Shown: positions 17,737 to 27,870 of the stretch, piece by piece | How the letters are laid out: each line of letters begins with the position of its first letter | Numbering within the stretch: position 1 is the first letter of the stretch | Assembly (NCBI RefSeq): GCF_001938565.1 | Contig: NZ_MSYM01000001.1 | Span: 210,876-274,875, forward strand | Origin: Rhodoferax antarcticus ANT.BR | GTDB taxonomy: Bacteria > Pseudomonadota > Gammaproteobacteria > Burkholderiales > Burkholderiaceae_C | Length of the DNA stretch: 64,000 bases | Direction: 5' to 3' | Program-made: the position numbers and the translations under genes | The notes under the pieces: generated by a model | Databases searched by the model: none | Seen by the model: the letters and a program-made list of their open reading frames with translations, nothing else | Told to the model about the DNA's origin: nothing

Positions 17737-20700
17737 TCACCCCGCCCAGTTCTCCCCCAACGCCTGCGCCTGCTGCAACACCAGCTCCACCGCTGCGTCC
17801 TGCAAATCAGGAGGGTATTTGTATTTGTATTTGCGCAGGATGCGCTTGACCATCAGCCGCAGCTTGGCGCGCACGCTGGTCCGTTCTGACCAGTCCACGC
17901 TCAGGTTTTGGCGCAGGTTCTCAGTCAGCTCATGGGCAATTTTTTTCAGGGTGTCGTCGGTCAGTTCGCGCACCGCTGATTCGTTGGCGGCCAGGGCATC
18001 GTAGAAACGCACTTCGTCTTCGCTCAAACCCAATGTTTCACCACGTGAGGCCGCTTCGCGGAACTTTTTGGCCATCTCGATCAGCTCTTCCATGACCTGC
18101 GCGGTTTCGATGCTGCGGTTTTGGTATCGCGCAATCACACTGGCCAGCATCTCGGAGAACTTGCGGTTTTGCACCACGTTGCTGGCAAAGCGGCTTTTGA
18201 TTTCGCCCTCCAGCAGGCGCTCCAGCAGCTCCACCGCCAGGTTCTTCTCGGGCAGGTCACGCACCTGGGCCAGAAACTCGTCGTCCAGCAAACCGATGTT
18301 GGGTTTATCCAGCCCCACGGCATCAAAAATATCGACCACGCTGTCGGACACCACCGCCTGGCTGATGATCTGCCGAATGGCCAGCTCGCGCTGCTCGTCG
18401 GTGCGGCGGGTGGCGGTGGCTTCTTTCTTGGTCAGGATGACTTTCACACCTTGCAGAAACGCGACTTCTTCGCGCACCACCTTGGCCTCGTCCAGCGTGC
18501 AGCACAAGGTAAATGCCTTGCTCATGGCCAGCGCCACATCACAGAAGCGCTTTTTGCCGTCCCAACCATTGGCAGATTTCAGACCCAGCACATGATTGGC
18601 GGCACCGGCTAATGTTTTGTGGCCGCCAGTCAGAAAGCCCGAGTAGTCAAAGCGGCACAACATGGCGCGCAGAATGTCCAGCTTCTCCTGCATCAAACTG
18701 AAAGCCTCAAAGGCATCCACCGTCGGGCGGCCTCGGCCCTTGCTGTTGGTGTACTCCTTCATGGCCGCTTTCAACTCACTGCCAATGCCGATGTAGTCCA
18801 CCACCAGGCCGCCCTGCTTGTCCTTGAACACGCGGTTGACGCGGGCAATGGCCTGCATCAGGTTGTGGCCCTTCATGGGCTTGTCCACGTACAGGGTGTG
18901 CACGCAGGGCGCATCGAAGCCGGTGAGCCACATGTCGCGCACGATGACCAGGCGCAGCGGGTCGGCAGGGTCTTTGAAGCGCTTTTCCAGCCGTTTCTTG
19001 GTCTGGGCGCTGTAGATGTGCGGGCGCAACAGCGCCTTGTCGCTGGCACTGCCAGTCATGACGATCTTGATGGCACCCTGCTCGGGGTCGGCGTCATGCC
19101 AGTTGGGGCGCAGTTTGATGATCTCGGTGTACAGATGCACGCAAATGTCACGGCTCATGGCCACGACCATGGCTTTGCCGGTCTGGGCTTTGTTGCGTTC
19201 CTCAAAGTGGGCTACCAGGTCGGCCGCCACGCTGGCCACGCGGGGCTCGGCACCTACCACTTTCTCCAGTGCGGCCCAGCGGCTTTTGAGCTTGGCTTGA
19301 AAGCTGTCTTCTTCGTCCTCACTCAGCTCATCGACCTCGTCGTCGAGCAGCGGCAGGTCGGCGTCTTTCAGGCGCAGTTTGGCCAGACGACTCTCATAAT
19401 AGATCGCCACCGTGGCACCGTCTTCCTGCGCCTGCTGCATGTCGTACACGTGGATGTAGTCACCAAAAACGGCGCGGGTGTCGCGGTCGGTGCTGCTGAC
19501 TGGTGTGCCGGTGAAGGCGACAAAGGTGGCGTGCGGTAGGGCATCGCGCAGGTGTTGGGCATAACCCACTTGATAGCTTTCGACCGGGTAACTTTCCACA
19601 ACCCCGTCCACGGCATAGGTCGGCGGCACGAACTCCACCTGATGTGCTGGGGTGGCACCTGCGCCGGTTGCTATGGTAGTTGTAGCTGCTTGCGCAATGG
19701 ATACGAGGGCTACGGGCGTAATTAACGTAAAACCGAAGGCGTTGACGTTGGCGACCGATGGGGCTGGATTGCCGCGTCGCTGCGCTCCTCGCAATGACGA
19801 GTCTGGTGCGCTTGCGGTGTTGCCGCTCTTACGGGTTTTTAGCTTGGCCTCAAAGCCATATTGCGTGCGGTGCGCCTCATCAGCCATCACCACGATGTTG
19901 TGGCGGCTTGAGAGCACCGGGAACATGTCTTCGTCCTCACCAGGCATGAACTTCTGAATGGTGGCAAACACTATGCCGCCCGAAGGCCGGTTCGCCAGCA
20001 GCGTGCGCAGCTCTGTGCGGGTGCGGGCCTGCACCGGCTGCTCGCGCAACAGGTCTTGCGCCAGGCTGAACACGCCAAACAGCTGGCCGTCCAGGTCGTT
20101 ACGGTCGGTGATCACGACAATGGTTGGGTTTTCCATCAGCGGCTCCTGCATCACGCGAGCCGCAAAGCAGGTCATGGTGATGCTTTTGCCGCTGCCCTGG
20201 GTGTGCCAGACCACGCCGCCTTTGCCCCGAATGCCGGGCAGGCTGCCGGGACGTGATGCGTCGATGACGCGCCCAATGGCCAGGCGCACCGCATGAAACT
20301 GGTGGTAGCCGGCAATCTTTTTGACAATACCGCCATCGTCCTCAAACAGCACAAAGTAGCGCAGGTAGTCCAGCAGATAGGCTGGGGCCAGCACACCGCG
20401 CACCAGCGTTTGCAACTCGTTGAATTCGCCCAATGGGTCCAGCGTAACGCCGTCAATCGTGCGCCAGGCCATGAAGCGCTCGGGGTTGGCGCTCAGGCTG
20501 CCCAGCAGGGCCTCGGTGCCGTCAGAGATCACCAGCAGCTCGTTGGTCTGGAACACGTCAGGAATCTGCTCTTTGTAGGTCTGAATCTGGTCGTAGGCCT
20601 TCCACACATCGGCCTTCTCATCAGCCGGGTTCTTCAGCTCGATCAGCACCAGCGGCAGGCCGTTAACGAACAGGATGATGTCCGGGCGGCGGGTGTGGTG

Positions 20701-21099
20701 CGGGCCACGGATTGAAAACTGGTTAACCGCCAGCCACTCGTTGCGCTCCGGTGTGGCCCAGTCGATCAGCCGCACAAAGTCACCGCGTGTCTCGCCGTCT
20801 TTTTGGTACTGCACCGGCACGCCGGTGACCAGCAGGCGGTGAAAGTGCTGGTTGGCGCTCATGAGGGCCGGCATGCCCAAATCCATCACCTGCTTGAACG
20901 CATCTTCACGGGCAGCGGTGGGAATGGTGGGGTTCAGGCGGTTGATGGCCTCGCGCAAACGCTGCAGCAACAGCACCTGGCGGTAGCTGGTTCGCTCAGG
21001 GTGGGGGCCGTCGTGGGCGATGTCAGGGCCATAAGCGTGGGTGTAGCCCACATCGGCCAGCCAGGCCAGGGCTTCTTGTTCGAGCTGGTCTTCGGTCAT
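17737..21099 (-). CDS. hsdR: Type I restriction enzyme motor/nuclease subunit HsdR, with an internal repeat insertion
   Basis: 1,120 residues. The N-terminal nuclease core reads PDIILF...LVLIELK (ExK near residue 151), the Walker A motif is QGSGKS near residue 300, the DEAH box ([11 protein letters not shown]) is near residue 403, and the helicase motif VAFTGTP follows around residue 520. Between DEAH and VAFTGTP the protein carries some 90 residues where relatives have a short linker. This part is encoded by two different dispersed repeats (19680-19725 and 19760-19801), read through in frame and rich in Ala/Thr. Whether the motor still works is uncertain. The ATG at 21099 gives the normal N-terminus. 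Without a complete HsdS (see 21689-22378) restriction is doubtful. Confidence 0.9.
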   Translation of the reverse strand: MTEDQLEQEALAWLADVGYTHAYGPDIAHDGPHPERTSYRQVLLLQRLREAINRLNPTIPTAAREDAFKQVMDLGMPALMSANQHFHRLLVTGVPVQYQKDGETRGDFVRLIDWATPERNEWLAVNQFSIRGPHHTRRPDIILFVNGLPLVLIELKNPADEKADVWKAYDQIQTYKEQIPDVFQTNELLVISDGTEALLGSLSANPERFMAWRTIDGVTLDPLGEFNELQTLVRGVLAPAYLLDYLRYFVLFEDDGGIVKKIAGYHQFHAVRLAIGRVIDASRPGSLPGIRGKGGVVWHTQGSGKSITMTCFAARVMQEPLMENPTIVVITDRNDLDGQLFGVFSLAQDLLREQPVQARTRTELRTLLANRPSGGIVFATIQKFMPGEDEDMFPVLSSRHNIVVMADEAHRTQYGFEAKLKTRKSGNTASAPDSSLRGAQRRGNPAPSVANVNAFGFTLITPVALVSIAQAATTTIATGAGATPAHQVEFVPPTYAVDGVVESYPVESYQVGYAQHLRDALPHATFVAFTGTPVSSTDRDTRAVFGDYIHVYDMQQAQEDGATVAIYYESRLAKLRLKDADLPLLDDEVDELSEDEEDSFQAKLKSRWAALEKVVGAEPRVASVAADLVAHFEERNKAQTGKAMVVAMSRDICVHLYTEIIKLRPNWHDADPEQGAIKIVMTGSASDKALLRPHIYSAQTKKRLEKRFKDPADPLRLVIVRDMWLTGFDAPCVHTLYVDKPMKGHNLMQAIARVNRVFKDKQGGLVVDYIGIGSELKAAMKEYTNSKGRGRPTVDAFEAFSLMQEKLDILRAMLCRFDYSGFLTGGHKTLAGAANHVLGLKSANGWDGKKRFCDVALAMSKAFTLCCTLDEAKVVREEVAFLQGVKVILTKKEATATRRTDEQRELAIRQIISQAVVSDSVVDIFDAVGLDKPNIGLLDDEFLAQVRDLPEKNLAVELLERLLEGEIKSRFASNVVQNRKFSEMLASVIARYQNRSIETAQVMEELIEMAKKFREAASRGETLGLSEDEVRFYDALAANESAVRELTDDTLKKIAHELTENLRQNLSVDWSERTSVRAKLRLMVKRILRKYKYKYPPDLQDAAVELVLQQAQALGENWAG
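19680..19725 (+). repeat. Dispersed ~45-bp repeat inside hsdR
   Basis: Plus-strand reading TAGCTGCTTGCGC, then ATACGAGGGCTACGGGC, a diverged member of the family. Read in the minus-strand hsdR frame it gives the stretch around [16 protein letters not shown]. Confidence 0.75.
19760..19801 (-). repeat. Widespread 'CATTGCGAGGAGCGCAGCGA' type repeat inside hsdR
   Basis: On the minus strand this reads CGTCATTGCGAGGAGCGCAG and continues CGACGCGGCAATCC, a dispersed motif I recognise from many unrelated bacterial genomes. In the hsdR frame it encodes [13 protein letters not shown]. It lies about 35 bp from the 45-bp repeat, so the two make a composite insertion. Confidence 0.8.
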
Positions 21100-21173
21100 G
21101 AAACTCCCTTAATTTTTCTAGATTCCTTTGTCGTCGGCTGGCAGACAGTGGCTCAGTGCGCTAAACTGAACGC

Positions 21174-21725
21174 CTAAGTGGATTGGGGGTTCCTGGTCGG
21201 CGTCACAGCCTCGGTGGGTTCATCGGGGCTTTTCGCTTTCTGAGGCGGGTAAATTATCAAACCCACGTTCTCGTAGCCGCTGCCGACCTGCTTGCGCCCG
21301 CCGTCGCAGTAAAACTTCCGCTTCAACAAGTCAAACGCCTGATTTGCCTGTGCCGGACGAATGTAGTTAAGCCCCACAGGCCGGGCGACCAAGTCAGCCA
21401 ATTGCAAGCCCGTCAAATTGGTTTTCTTGTCGGCAAACACGATGTCGAACGGCAGCTGCCGATTGCTTGGGTTGTTACCGTCACAAATGCGCCGGAATTC
21501 CAGCTCCAGCTCACGGTCCTCTTTCTTGCCTCTGCACTCCACCACCACATGGGTTTGCAAATGGTCTTGCTTCTTCTCGGCCAGAAAGCTGCGCAAGGAT
21601 TCCAGGCAAATGCTCAGAGCAATGTGATACGGGTTGGATGTTGCGCCTTCACTGCGGCTCAATCGGGTCTTGTCCACCATGCAGGCAATCAGAATGAAAT
21701 TGCTGGCATCCATGATGGACGACAA
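21174..21725 (-). pseudogene. DUF3800-type protein, C-terminal part only
   Basis: 183 codons homologous to the C-terminal half of DUF3800 proteins, small RNase H-like proteins often found inside type I restriction loci: FILIACMVDKTRL, THVVVECRGKKED, FDIVFADKKTNLTGLQLADL. The N-terminal half with the first acidic motifs is missing. Upstream, at about 21735, the sequence changes abruptly to HsdS sequence in another frame, so a deletion has removed the start of this gene together with the rest of hsdS. It lies 74 bp before hsdR. Confidence 0.72.
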
Positions 21726-22378
21726 GCGGCGCCAAGTTGGGCAACTTCGCCCAGTGGCGCTTCAACCGTCAATACGACGTCACCCTCCTGTGGCAACCCT
21801 CGACGCATCCAAGAGTCGTAGTCGTCCTTTGCAATGAACTCGGTGGGCGTTTCAATTCGCCCGCCTTTTATGATCTTGGCTGTAATCAATGGGATACCAA
21901 AGTCAGTCTTGACAGGCGTTTTCCCTCGGTAATCAATCAACGCGTCGAGGCAGTCTTCGAGCGGCAGTACCGGCCACTCGTAGGTCGGGTTAGCGCAGCG
22001 TAACCCGACATCTTCGCCACCCAACGCCGACGCCCCATGCAACACCTGTCGGGTGACTTCCTTTGGGCTAACCCGACGTCCGGGTTGCACCGCCACCTTA
22101 TCCCTCGCGATGACCGCCTGAAACGCTTTGCTCACACTGCTCCAATCCACCACGTCCACTTTGTAGGGCAGGTCAGAGTCAGAAAATGCTTCTTGCAAAT
22201 GGCCCATGACCTTAAAGCTCAAGGGCTGGGATGTCACGATGCACAAATCCAAGTCGGAGTTGTCTTTGGCCGTCCACTTGGCACGCGAACCAAAGACCCA
22301 GACCTCCAAACCGGGCACCCAGCGCTGAAGAATGGACTTCACCAACTCCAGATGGTCTGGGCGAATATCAAGCAGCAT
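21689..22378 (-). CDS. MNT-type nucleotidyltransferase fused to a truncated HsdS fragment
   Basis: 229 codons. Residues 1 to about 100 form a minimal nucleotidyltransferase with the motif GSRAKWTAKDNSDLDL, as in MNT antitoxins paired with HEPN/HI0074 proteins. A segment encoded by a dispersed repeat (21980-22080) then replaces the expected stop. The rest (EWPVLPLEDCLDALIDYRGK, then LITAKIIKGGRIETPTEF) is the start of a type I specificity subunit HsdS, first target-recognition domain. It breaks off after PLGEVAQL, where a deletion joins it to the DUF3800 gene. A full HsdS has about 400 residues or more, so it is a remnant. The MNT part may still be functional. Confidence 0.75.
   Translation of the reverse strand: MLLDIRPDHLELVKSILQRWVPGLEVWVFGSRAKWTAKDNSDLDLCIVTSQPLSFKVMGHLQEAFSDSDLPYKVDVVDWSSVSKAFQAVIARDKVAVQPGRRVSPKEVTRQVLHGASALGGEDVGLRCANPTYEWPVLPLEDCLDALIDYRGKTPVKTDFGIPLITAKIIKGGRIETPTEFIAKDDYDSWMRRGLPQEGDVVLTVEAPLGEVAQLGAACRPSWMPAISF
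21980..22080 (-). repeat. Dispersed double-hairpin repeat (GTCGGGTTA...TAACCCGAC)
   Basis: One end holds a 9-bp inverted repeat around GCGCAGCG (21984-22009), followed on the minus strand by CCTACGA. The other end has GTCGGGTGACTTCCTTTGGG running into CTAACCCGAC. This is a repeat type I recognise from many beta- and gammaproteobacterial genomes. It bridges the MNT and HsdS parts of the fused reading frame without a stop codon. Confidence 0.72.
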
Positions 22379-22706
22379 GAGGCTTCAGGCGCGCCAGCAA
22401 ATCATGGGCATCGGGCACAAACGAGGGTACGTGTGCAAATACTGGCATGGCAATTTCAGAGTCATAAGTGTGCGACGTTCGGTTGCGCGCGTTGACATGA
22501 CCGATCCAGGCTTCAGCGTCTGCCACCAACCCCAGCTTGGCCGCTTCGCGAAACGTGTCTTTACGCGCTGGTGCCTCATCCCTACCAAACACTTCTTTCA
22601 ACACACGAACCGTGAGTTGCCGTGCCACGTCCATGGCAATTTCAAAGCATTGAATCACCCCATCACGCACCGGCAATTCGCTTTCGCGCAGGAGATCAGA
22701 CGTCAC
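22368..22706 (-). CDS. HI0074-family (HEPN-like) nucleotidyltransferase-binding protein, short at the N-terminus
   Basis: 112 codons. The characteristic HI0074 segment is visible: DTFREAAKLGLVADAEAWIG and NARNRTSHTYDSE, the latter holding the R-N-x-x-S-H-x-Y motif of this HEPN-like family. Its C-terminus overlaps the start of the MNT gene by 11 bp, the usual arrangement for the pair, which forms a two-protein complex regarded as a toxin-antitoxin system in several bacteria. The family usually has some 20-35 more residues at the N-terminus; here the frame starts with a GTG overlapping the stop of the PemK-like toxin gene, so the 5' end may have been lost in a rearrangement. Confidence 0.7.
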   Translation of the reverse strand: MTSDLLRESELPVRDGVIQCFEIAMDVARQLTVRVLKEVFGRDEAPARKDTFREAAKLGLVADAEAWIGHVNARNRTSHTYDSEIAMPVFAHVPSFVPDAHDLLARLKPHAA

Positions 22707-23041
22707 ACCCCGGCCTCAACCAAATCCACCACAAAACGAACCACTTGCGCATGTCGTGTTGCGCCAAGCTGCCCGACGGTGCGCTGAAACAGGCTTTCGT
22801 TGGCGGTGAACAGTTTATTGGCGCGTACATAGCTCACGCGCTGCAGGCCGCCTTGGGCAAAGTCCTGCTCGCTAAGCTCAATGGCACCTGTATCGGCGTA
22901 GGGGTTGCTGGTGATCTGGCACAGCACCCAATCCCCCTTGCCGGCAGAGGCCAGCAGCAGCGCCGGACGCAGCTTATTGGCGGACAAGTCGGAAAAAGGA
23001 AAGGGCAGCAGGATTACTTGACGGCTTGCAAATGTGACCAT
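22703..23041 (-). CDS. PemK/MazF-type endoribonuclease toxin
   Basis: 112 residues of the MazF/PemK fold, sequence-specific mRNA ribonucleases. The N-terminal segment reads VILLPFPFSDLSANKLRPAL, followed by WVLCQITSNPY and SYVRANKLFT, all typical. The start overlaps the preceding small antitoxin-like gene by 28 bp, the normal layout of a type II toxin-antitoxin pair. It sits inside a type I restriction operon, where such modules are common passengers that may help keep the locus in the genome (inference). Confidence 0.8.
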   Translation of the reverse strand: MVTFASRQVILLPFPFSDLSANKLRPALLLASAGKGDWVLCQITSNPYADTGAIELSEQDFAQGGLQRVSYVRANKLFTANESLFQRTVGQLGATRHAQVVRFVVDLVEAGV

Positions 23042-23244
23042 GCGGCATCCTCCTCGTCTCGCAGCCAGTCTTGCGCCAAGGCCGACTCACTTAAGGACGC
23101 ACCGCATAGCGCGGTGTCCATGGGGAGCGGTTCATTGGTGAAGGTCACTAGTACGCGACAGGGTTTGCGCGTGGTGGTGGCGGGCAAGTCCAAAAACTGG
23201 AGACTGCCGTTGGGCTGTAAAACAGCTTCATAGGTGCGCAGCAT
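23014..23244 (-). CDS. Antitoxin-like partner of the PemK/MazF toxin
   Basis: 76 residues: MLRTYEAVLQPNGSLQFLD, then PCRVLVTF and SESALAQDWLRDEEDAAWSHL. The N-terminal beta-rich part and acidic, helical C-terminus fit small antitoxins that precede MazF/PemK genes, and the ATG at 23244 lies 16 bp after the hsdM stop. The assignment rests mainly on position and general character. The C-terminus would bind the toxin (inference). Confidence 0.65.
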   Translation of the reverse strand: MLRTYEAVLQPNGSLQFLDLPATTTRKPCRVLVTFTNEPLPMDTALCGASLSESALAQDWLRDEEDAAWSHLQAVK

Positions 23245-23260
23245 GGTTTTCCTTCATGTT

Positions 23261-24865
23261 TCAAAACTCATATCCTAATCCGCCCAGCTTCTGCCGAATC
23301 AGCGCATCCAGTTCCGCCCCCTTGGCCATTTGCTCACCGAGTTTTTCGGTGAGCTGCTGCATCTTGGTGGCGAAGTCGGCATCGTTGTCTTCAACCTCTT
23401 GCGCACCCACGTAGCGGCCGGGGGTGAGTACATGGCCGTGTTGGGCGATCTCGGCAAGCGGGACTGAACGGCAAAACCCCGGAATGTCCACGTAGCCATT
23501 GCGTGAGCAGCTACCATTTTCAGAGTCTCCATCATCAGGCTCGCCGCGCCACGCCGCCACGGTGGCGGCAATGCGTTCAATCACCGCGTCGGTGAACTCG
23601 CTCTGCACCCGGCTGATCATGGTCGCCAGCTGGCGGGCATCGATGAACAGCACCTCGCCTTTGCGGTGGGTTTTTTGCTTGACCAGAAACCACAGGCAGG
23701 CTGGAATCTGGGTGTTGAAGAACAACTGACCAGGCAGCGCCACCATGACCTCGACCACGTCAGCCTCGACCATGGCAGCGCGTATCTCCCCCTCGCTGTT
23801 CTGACTTGAACTCATGCTGCCATTGGCCAACACAATGCCCGCGCGTCCGGTGGGTTTAAGGTGGTGCAGCATGTGCTGCAGCCAGGCGTAGTTGGCGTTG
23901 CCGGGTGGCGGGTCGCCATGCACCCAGCGCGCATCGCCCGTCAGGCTGCCGTGCCACCAGTCGCTGATGTTGAAGGGCGGGTTGGCCAGGATGAAGTCGG
24001 CCCGCAGGTCCGGGTGCTGGTTTTTGGTGAAGGTGTCGCCCGGTTCACGGCCCAGATTGAAGTCAATGCCGCGAATGGCCAGGTTCATGGCCGCCAGCCG
24101 CCAGGTGGTGGGGTTGGCTTCCTGGCCAAATATGGCCACATCCCCCGTCTTTCCTCCGTGAGCTGCTATGAAGTTTTCAGATTGCACAAACATGCCGCCC
24201 GAGCCGCAGCAGGGGTCGTAGACCTTGCCGGTGTGGGGGCTGAGGATGGCCACCAGGGTTTTGACGATGCTCGCTGGCGTGTAAAACTGCCCACCGCGCT
24301 TGCCCTCGGCACTGGCGAACATGCCCAAAAAGTATTCGTACACCTGGCCCAAAATGTCGCGGGCGGTGCTGGGGTTGTCGCCAAAGCCGATGGTGGAGAC
24401 CAGGTCAACCAGCTCACCCAGCTTGCCATCGGGCAATTGGGCGCGGGCGTAGCGCTTGTCCAGAATGCCTTTGAGCTTGGGATTCTCCAGCTCGATGAGG
24501 GTCAGGGCATCGTCGATGCGTTTGCCAATGTCGCTTTGTTTGGCAGCAGCGCGCAAGGCCTCCCAGCGGGCCGGCTCGGGCACCCAGAAGGCGTTGACCT
24601 CTGTGTAGTAGTCGCGGTCTTCCAGCTCGGCTTCAATGTCGCCGGGTTGGGCATCGTGAAAGAAGTACTCGTCGGCCGGGTGGGTCAGGCGCGTGGTGAG
24701 CTCGGCGCGGCGGGCGGCGAAGGTGTCGCTGATGTATTTGACAAAGATGAGGCCGAGCACCAAGTGCTTGTATTCGGCGGCGTCCATGTTGGCCCGCAGC
24801 TTATCAGCGGTGGCCCAGAGGGTTTTCTTGATGCCGTCGATGTGCGCGAAAGTCTGCTCAGCCAT
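23261..24865 (-). CDS. hsdM: Type I restriction-modification DNA methyltransferase subunit HsdM
   Basis: 534 residues, N6-adenine methyltransferase. The N-terminal HsdM domain (LWATADKLRANMDAAEYKHL) is followed by the SAM-binding motif VYDPCCGSGGMFVQ near residue 217 and the catalytic NPPF motif (NPPFNISDWW) near residue 294. Length and all motifs are normal. It is the first gene of the restriction locus on the minus strand. HsdM needs HsdS to recognise DNA, and hsdS here is only a fragment, so this subunit may be idle unless another specificity gene exists in the genome. Confidence 0.93.
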   Translation of the reverse strand: MAEQTFAHIDGIKKTLWATADKLRANMDAAEYKHLVLGLIFVKYISDTFAARRAELTTRLTHPADEYFFHDAQPGDIEAELEDRDYYTEVNAFWVPEPARWEALRAAAKQSDIGKRIDDALTLIELENPKLKGILDKRYARAQLPDGKLGELVDLVSTIGFGDNPSTARDILGQVYEYFLGMFASAEGKRGGQFYTPASIVKTLVAILSPHTGKVYDPCCGSGGMFVQSENFIAAHGGKTGDVAIFGQEANPTTWRLAAMNLAIRGIDFNLGREPGDTFTKNQHPDLRADFILANPPFNISDWWHGSLTGDARWVHGDPPPGNANYAWLQHMLHHLKPTGRAGIVLANGSMSSSQNSEGEIRAAMVEADVVEVMVALPGQLFFNTQIPACLWFLVKQKTHRKGEVLFIDARQLATMISRVQSEFTDAVIERIAATVAAWRGEPDDGDSENGSCSRNGYVDIPGFCRSVPLAEIAQHGHVLTPGRYVGAQEVEDNDADFATKMQQLTEKLGEQMAKGAELDALIRQKLGGLGYEF

Positions 24866-25011
24866 TGGTTTTTATCTTATCCCTGTGATGATTCCGAATT
24901 GCCCAACCACCTGCTGCTGTGGCCTTGTACGACGGGCAGCGTTCAAGTGGAAAGCGTAACGCATGTATCCGATTGCACTCAAAAAACATACGGCTTTGTG
25001 CCGCCGGGCTC

Positions 25012-25039
25012 TTGAAAGCCTGACAAACGCCCTTATCAT
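25012..25039 (+). promoter_or_regulatory. Promoter of groES-groEL
   Basis: TTGAAA at 25012-25017 and TATCAT at 25034-25039, spaced by 16 bp, so the -10 runs straight into the CIRCE operator. CTTGAAA with CCTTATCAT at this spacing also resembles a heat-shock sigma-32 promoter, so both sigma factors may read it. Confidence 0.65.
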
Positions 25040-25065
25040 TAGCACTCGATAGTGATGAGTGCTAA
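25039..25065. promoter_or_regulatory. CIRCE operator (HrcA site) of groESL
   Basis: TTAGCACTC, nine spacer bases, GAGTGCTAA: a perfect CIRCE inverted repeat, the binding site of the heat-shock repressor HrcA. It lies just behind the -10 box and 110 bp before the groES start, so it would control both chaperonin genes at transcription. Confidence 0.95.
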
Positions 25066-25175
25066 CAAAGTTAGTTAAAACGTTAGTTAGCGCATTGCTT
25101 CAAAACAACGACTGCCAACTCACTTTGAGTTGTCGTTCTGGTTTTAAACCCCTGTTTCAACACTTAGGAGAACCT

Positions 25176-25469
25176 ATGAAACTTCGTCCCCTGCACGACC
25201 GCGTGATTGTCAAGCGCGTAGAAAACGAAACCCGCACCGCTTCCGGCATCGTTATTCCAGACAGCGCTGCTGAAAAGCCCGATCAAGGCGAAGTGCTGGC
25301 TGTCGGCCCTGGCAAGAAGAACGACAAGGGCGAACTTGGGAGCATGAGCGTCAAGGTGGGCGACCGCGTGTTGTTCGGCAAGTACAGCGGCCAGACCGTC
25401 AAGGTTGATGGCGACGAACTCCTCGTGATGAAAGAGGACGATTTGTTCGCTGTGGTCGACAAGTCATAA
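25176..25469 (+). CDS. groES: Co-chaperonin GroES
   Basis: 97 residues, forms the heptameric lid of the GroEL cage. Recognised by [20 protein letters not shown], the mobile loop [12 protein letters not shown], and [20 protein letters not shown]. The ATG at 25176 has TAGGAG a few bases upstream. First gene of groES-groEL behind CIRCE; a dispersed repeat lies between the two genes. Confidence 0.97.
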   Translation: MKLRPLHDRVIVKRVENETRTASGIVIPDSAAEKPDQGEVLAVGPGKKNDKGELGSMSVKVGDRVLFGKYSGQTVKVDGDELLVMKEDDLFAVVDKS

Positions 25470-25482
25470 ATCGCTCTTAAAT

Positions 25483-27207
<1,725 letters not shown>

Positions 27208-27237
27208 AAAGCTCGTGTAGCGCTCGCAAAGTGCTCA

Positions 27238-27275
27238 AAGCCCCCGCAGGTGTGAAGCCTGCGGGGGCTTTTTTT
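27238..27275 (+). terminator. Intrinsic terminator of groESL
   Basis: Perfect 13-bp stem AAGCCCCCGCAGG / CCTGCGGGGGCTT with a 7-base loop, followed by a run of T. It begins 31 bp after the groEL stop and is followed directly by a dispersed repeat. Confidence 0.94.
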
Positions 27276-27319
27276 ATAGCACGCTGCGCTTATGCCATAA
27301 GGGCTAGAGGCCTGTTTAT
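27274..27319 (+). repeat. Dispersed ~45-bp repeat after the groESL terminator (between convergent genes)
   Basis: TATAGCACGCTGCGC, a TTATGCCATAA centre and GGGCTAGAGGCC. Lies between the groEL terminator and the stop of the convergent outer-membrane protein gene. Confidence 0.87.
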
Positions 27320-27335
27320 TGCTATATGCGCGACC

Positions 27336-27857
27336 TCACTTGAACGGTGCGCTGAGCTGAAACATCAGCCCGGCGGTGCCCAAAACATTGACCTGCGCTG
27401 ACCAGCCGTGCTTGAACTCATAGGCCAGCGCCGGAATCACAGCGGGCGAAAACCCCTTGTAATTCAGCGGCACTTTGTCCTCATAGGGCTCGCGGTAACC
27501 ATACAACAGCCCGGCCGTCCATTTGAAGGACAGGCGCTCCACTCCCAGGATGGACTTGTACACCCCGCCCCAGGGGTAGAGGTAGACCGTGGGCTGGCCA
27601 AAAGAGTTGCTGAACAGCGCCAGGCCATCGAGCTTCTGATTGGCATACTCGCGCTCCAGCCCCACCAAGACGACCGTCTTGTGCTCCGGGTTGTCCGAAA
27701 AGTGATGCGTATAGGGGCTGAATTGCCAGCTCAGAACCTTGTCGCGTGCCAGTTCGGCCATGAAGCCTGGGGCTGGCTGCTTGGCGGTTGCGGCACAACT
27801 CAGCTGCGCCACAATCAGCCCGATGGCTAGGCAGCACACTTTTTTGATAGATAACAT
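27336..27857 (-). CDS. Probable outer-membrane beta-barrel protein, function unknown
   Basis: About 173 residues with a signal peptide (KKVCCLAIGLIVAQLSCAAT then A). The mature part is rich in aromatic residues in an alternating pattern (SPYTHHFSDNPEHKTVVLVG, FKWTAGLLYGYREPYE, PALAYEFKHGWSAQVNVLGT) and ends in a short strand, LMFQLSAPFK, as in small outer-membrane barrels. Size and pattern recall PagP-like barrels, but I see no clear active site, so no function is assigned. The ATG at 27857 was preferred because it starts the signal peptide directly; an alternative ATG at 27872 would overlap the divergent gene. Confidence 0.7.
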   Translation of the reverse strand: MLSIKKVCCLAIGLIVAQLSCAATAKQPAPGFMAELARDKVLSWQFSPYTHHFSDNPEHKTVVLVGLEREYANQKLDGLALFSNSFGQPTVYLYPWGGVYKSILGVERLSFKWTAGLLYGYREPYEDKVPLNYKGFSPAVIPALAYEFKHGWSAQVNVLGTAGLMFQLSAPFK

Positions 27858-27870
27858 TTTGCAGGTTGGC

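Noticed and set aside
23861..25015. 384-codon frame antisense to hsdM
   Set aside because: Opposite-strand shadow of hsdM with low-complexity Gly/Val content and no homology.
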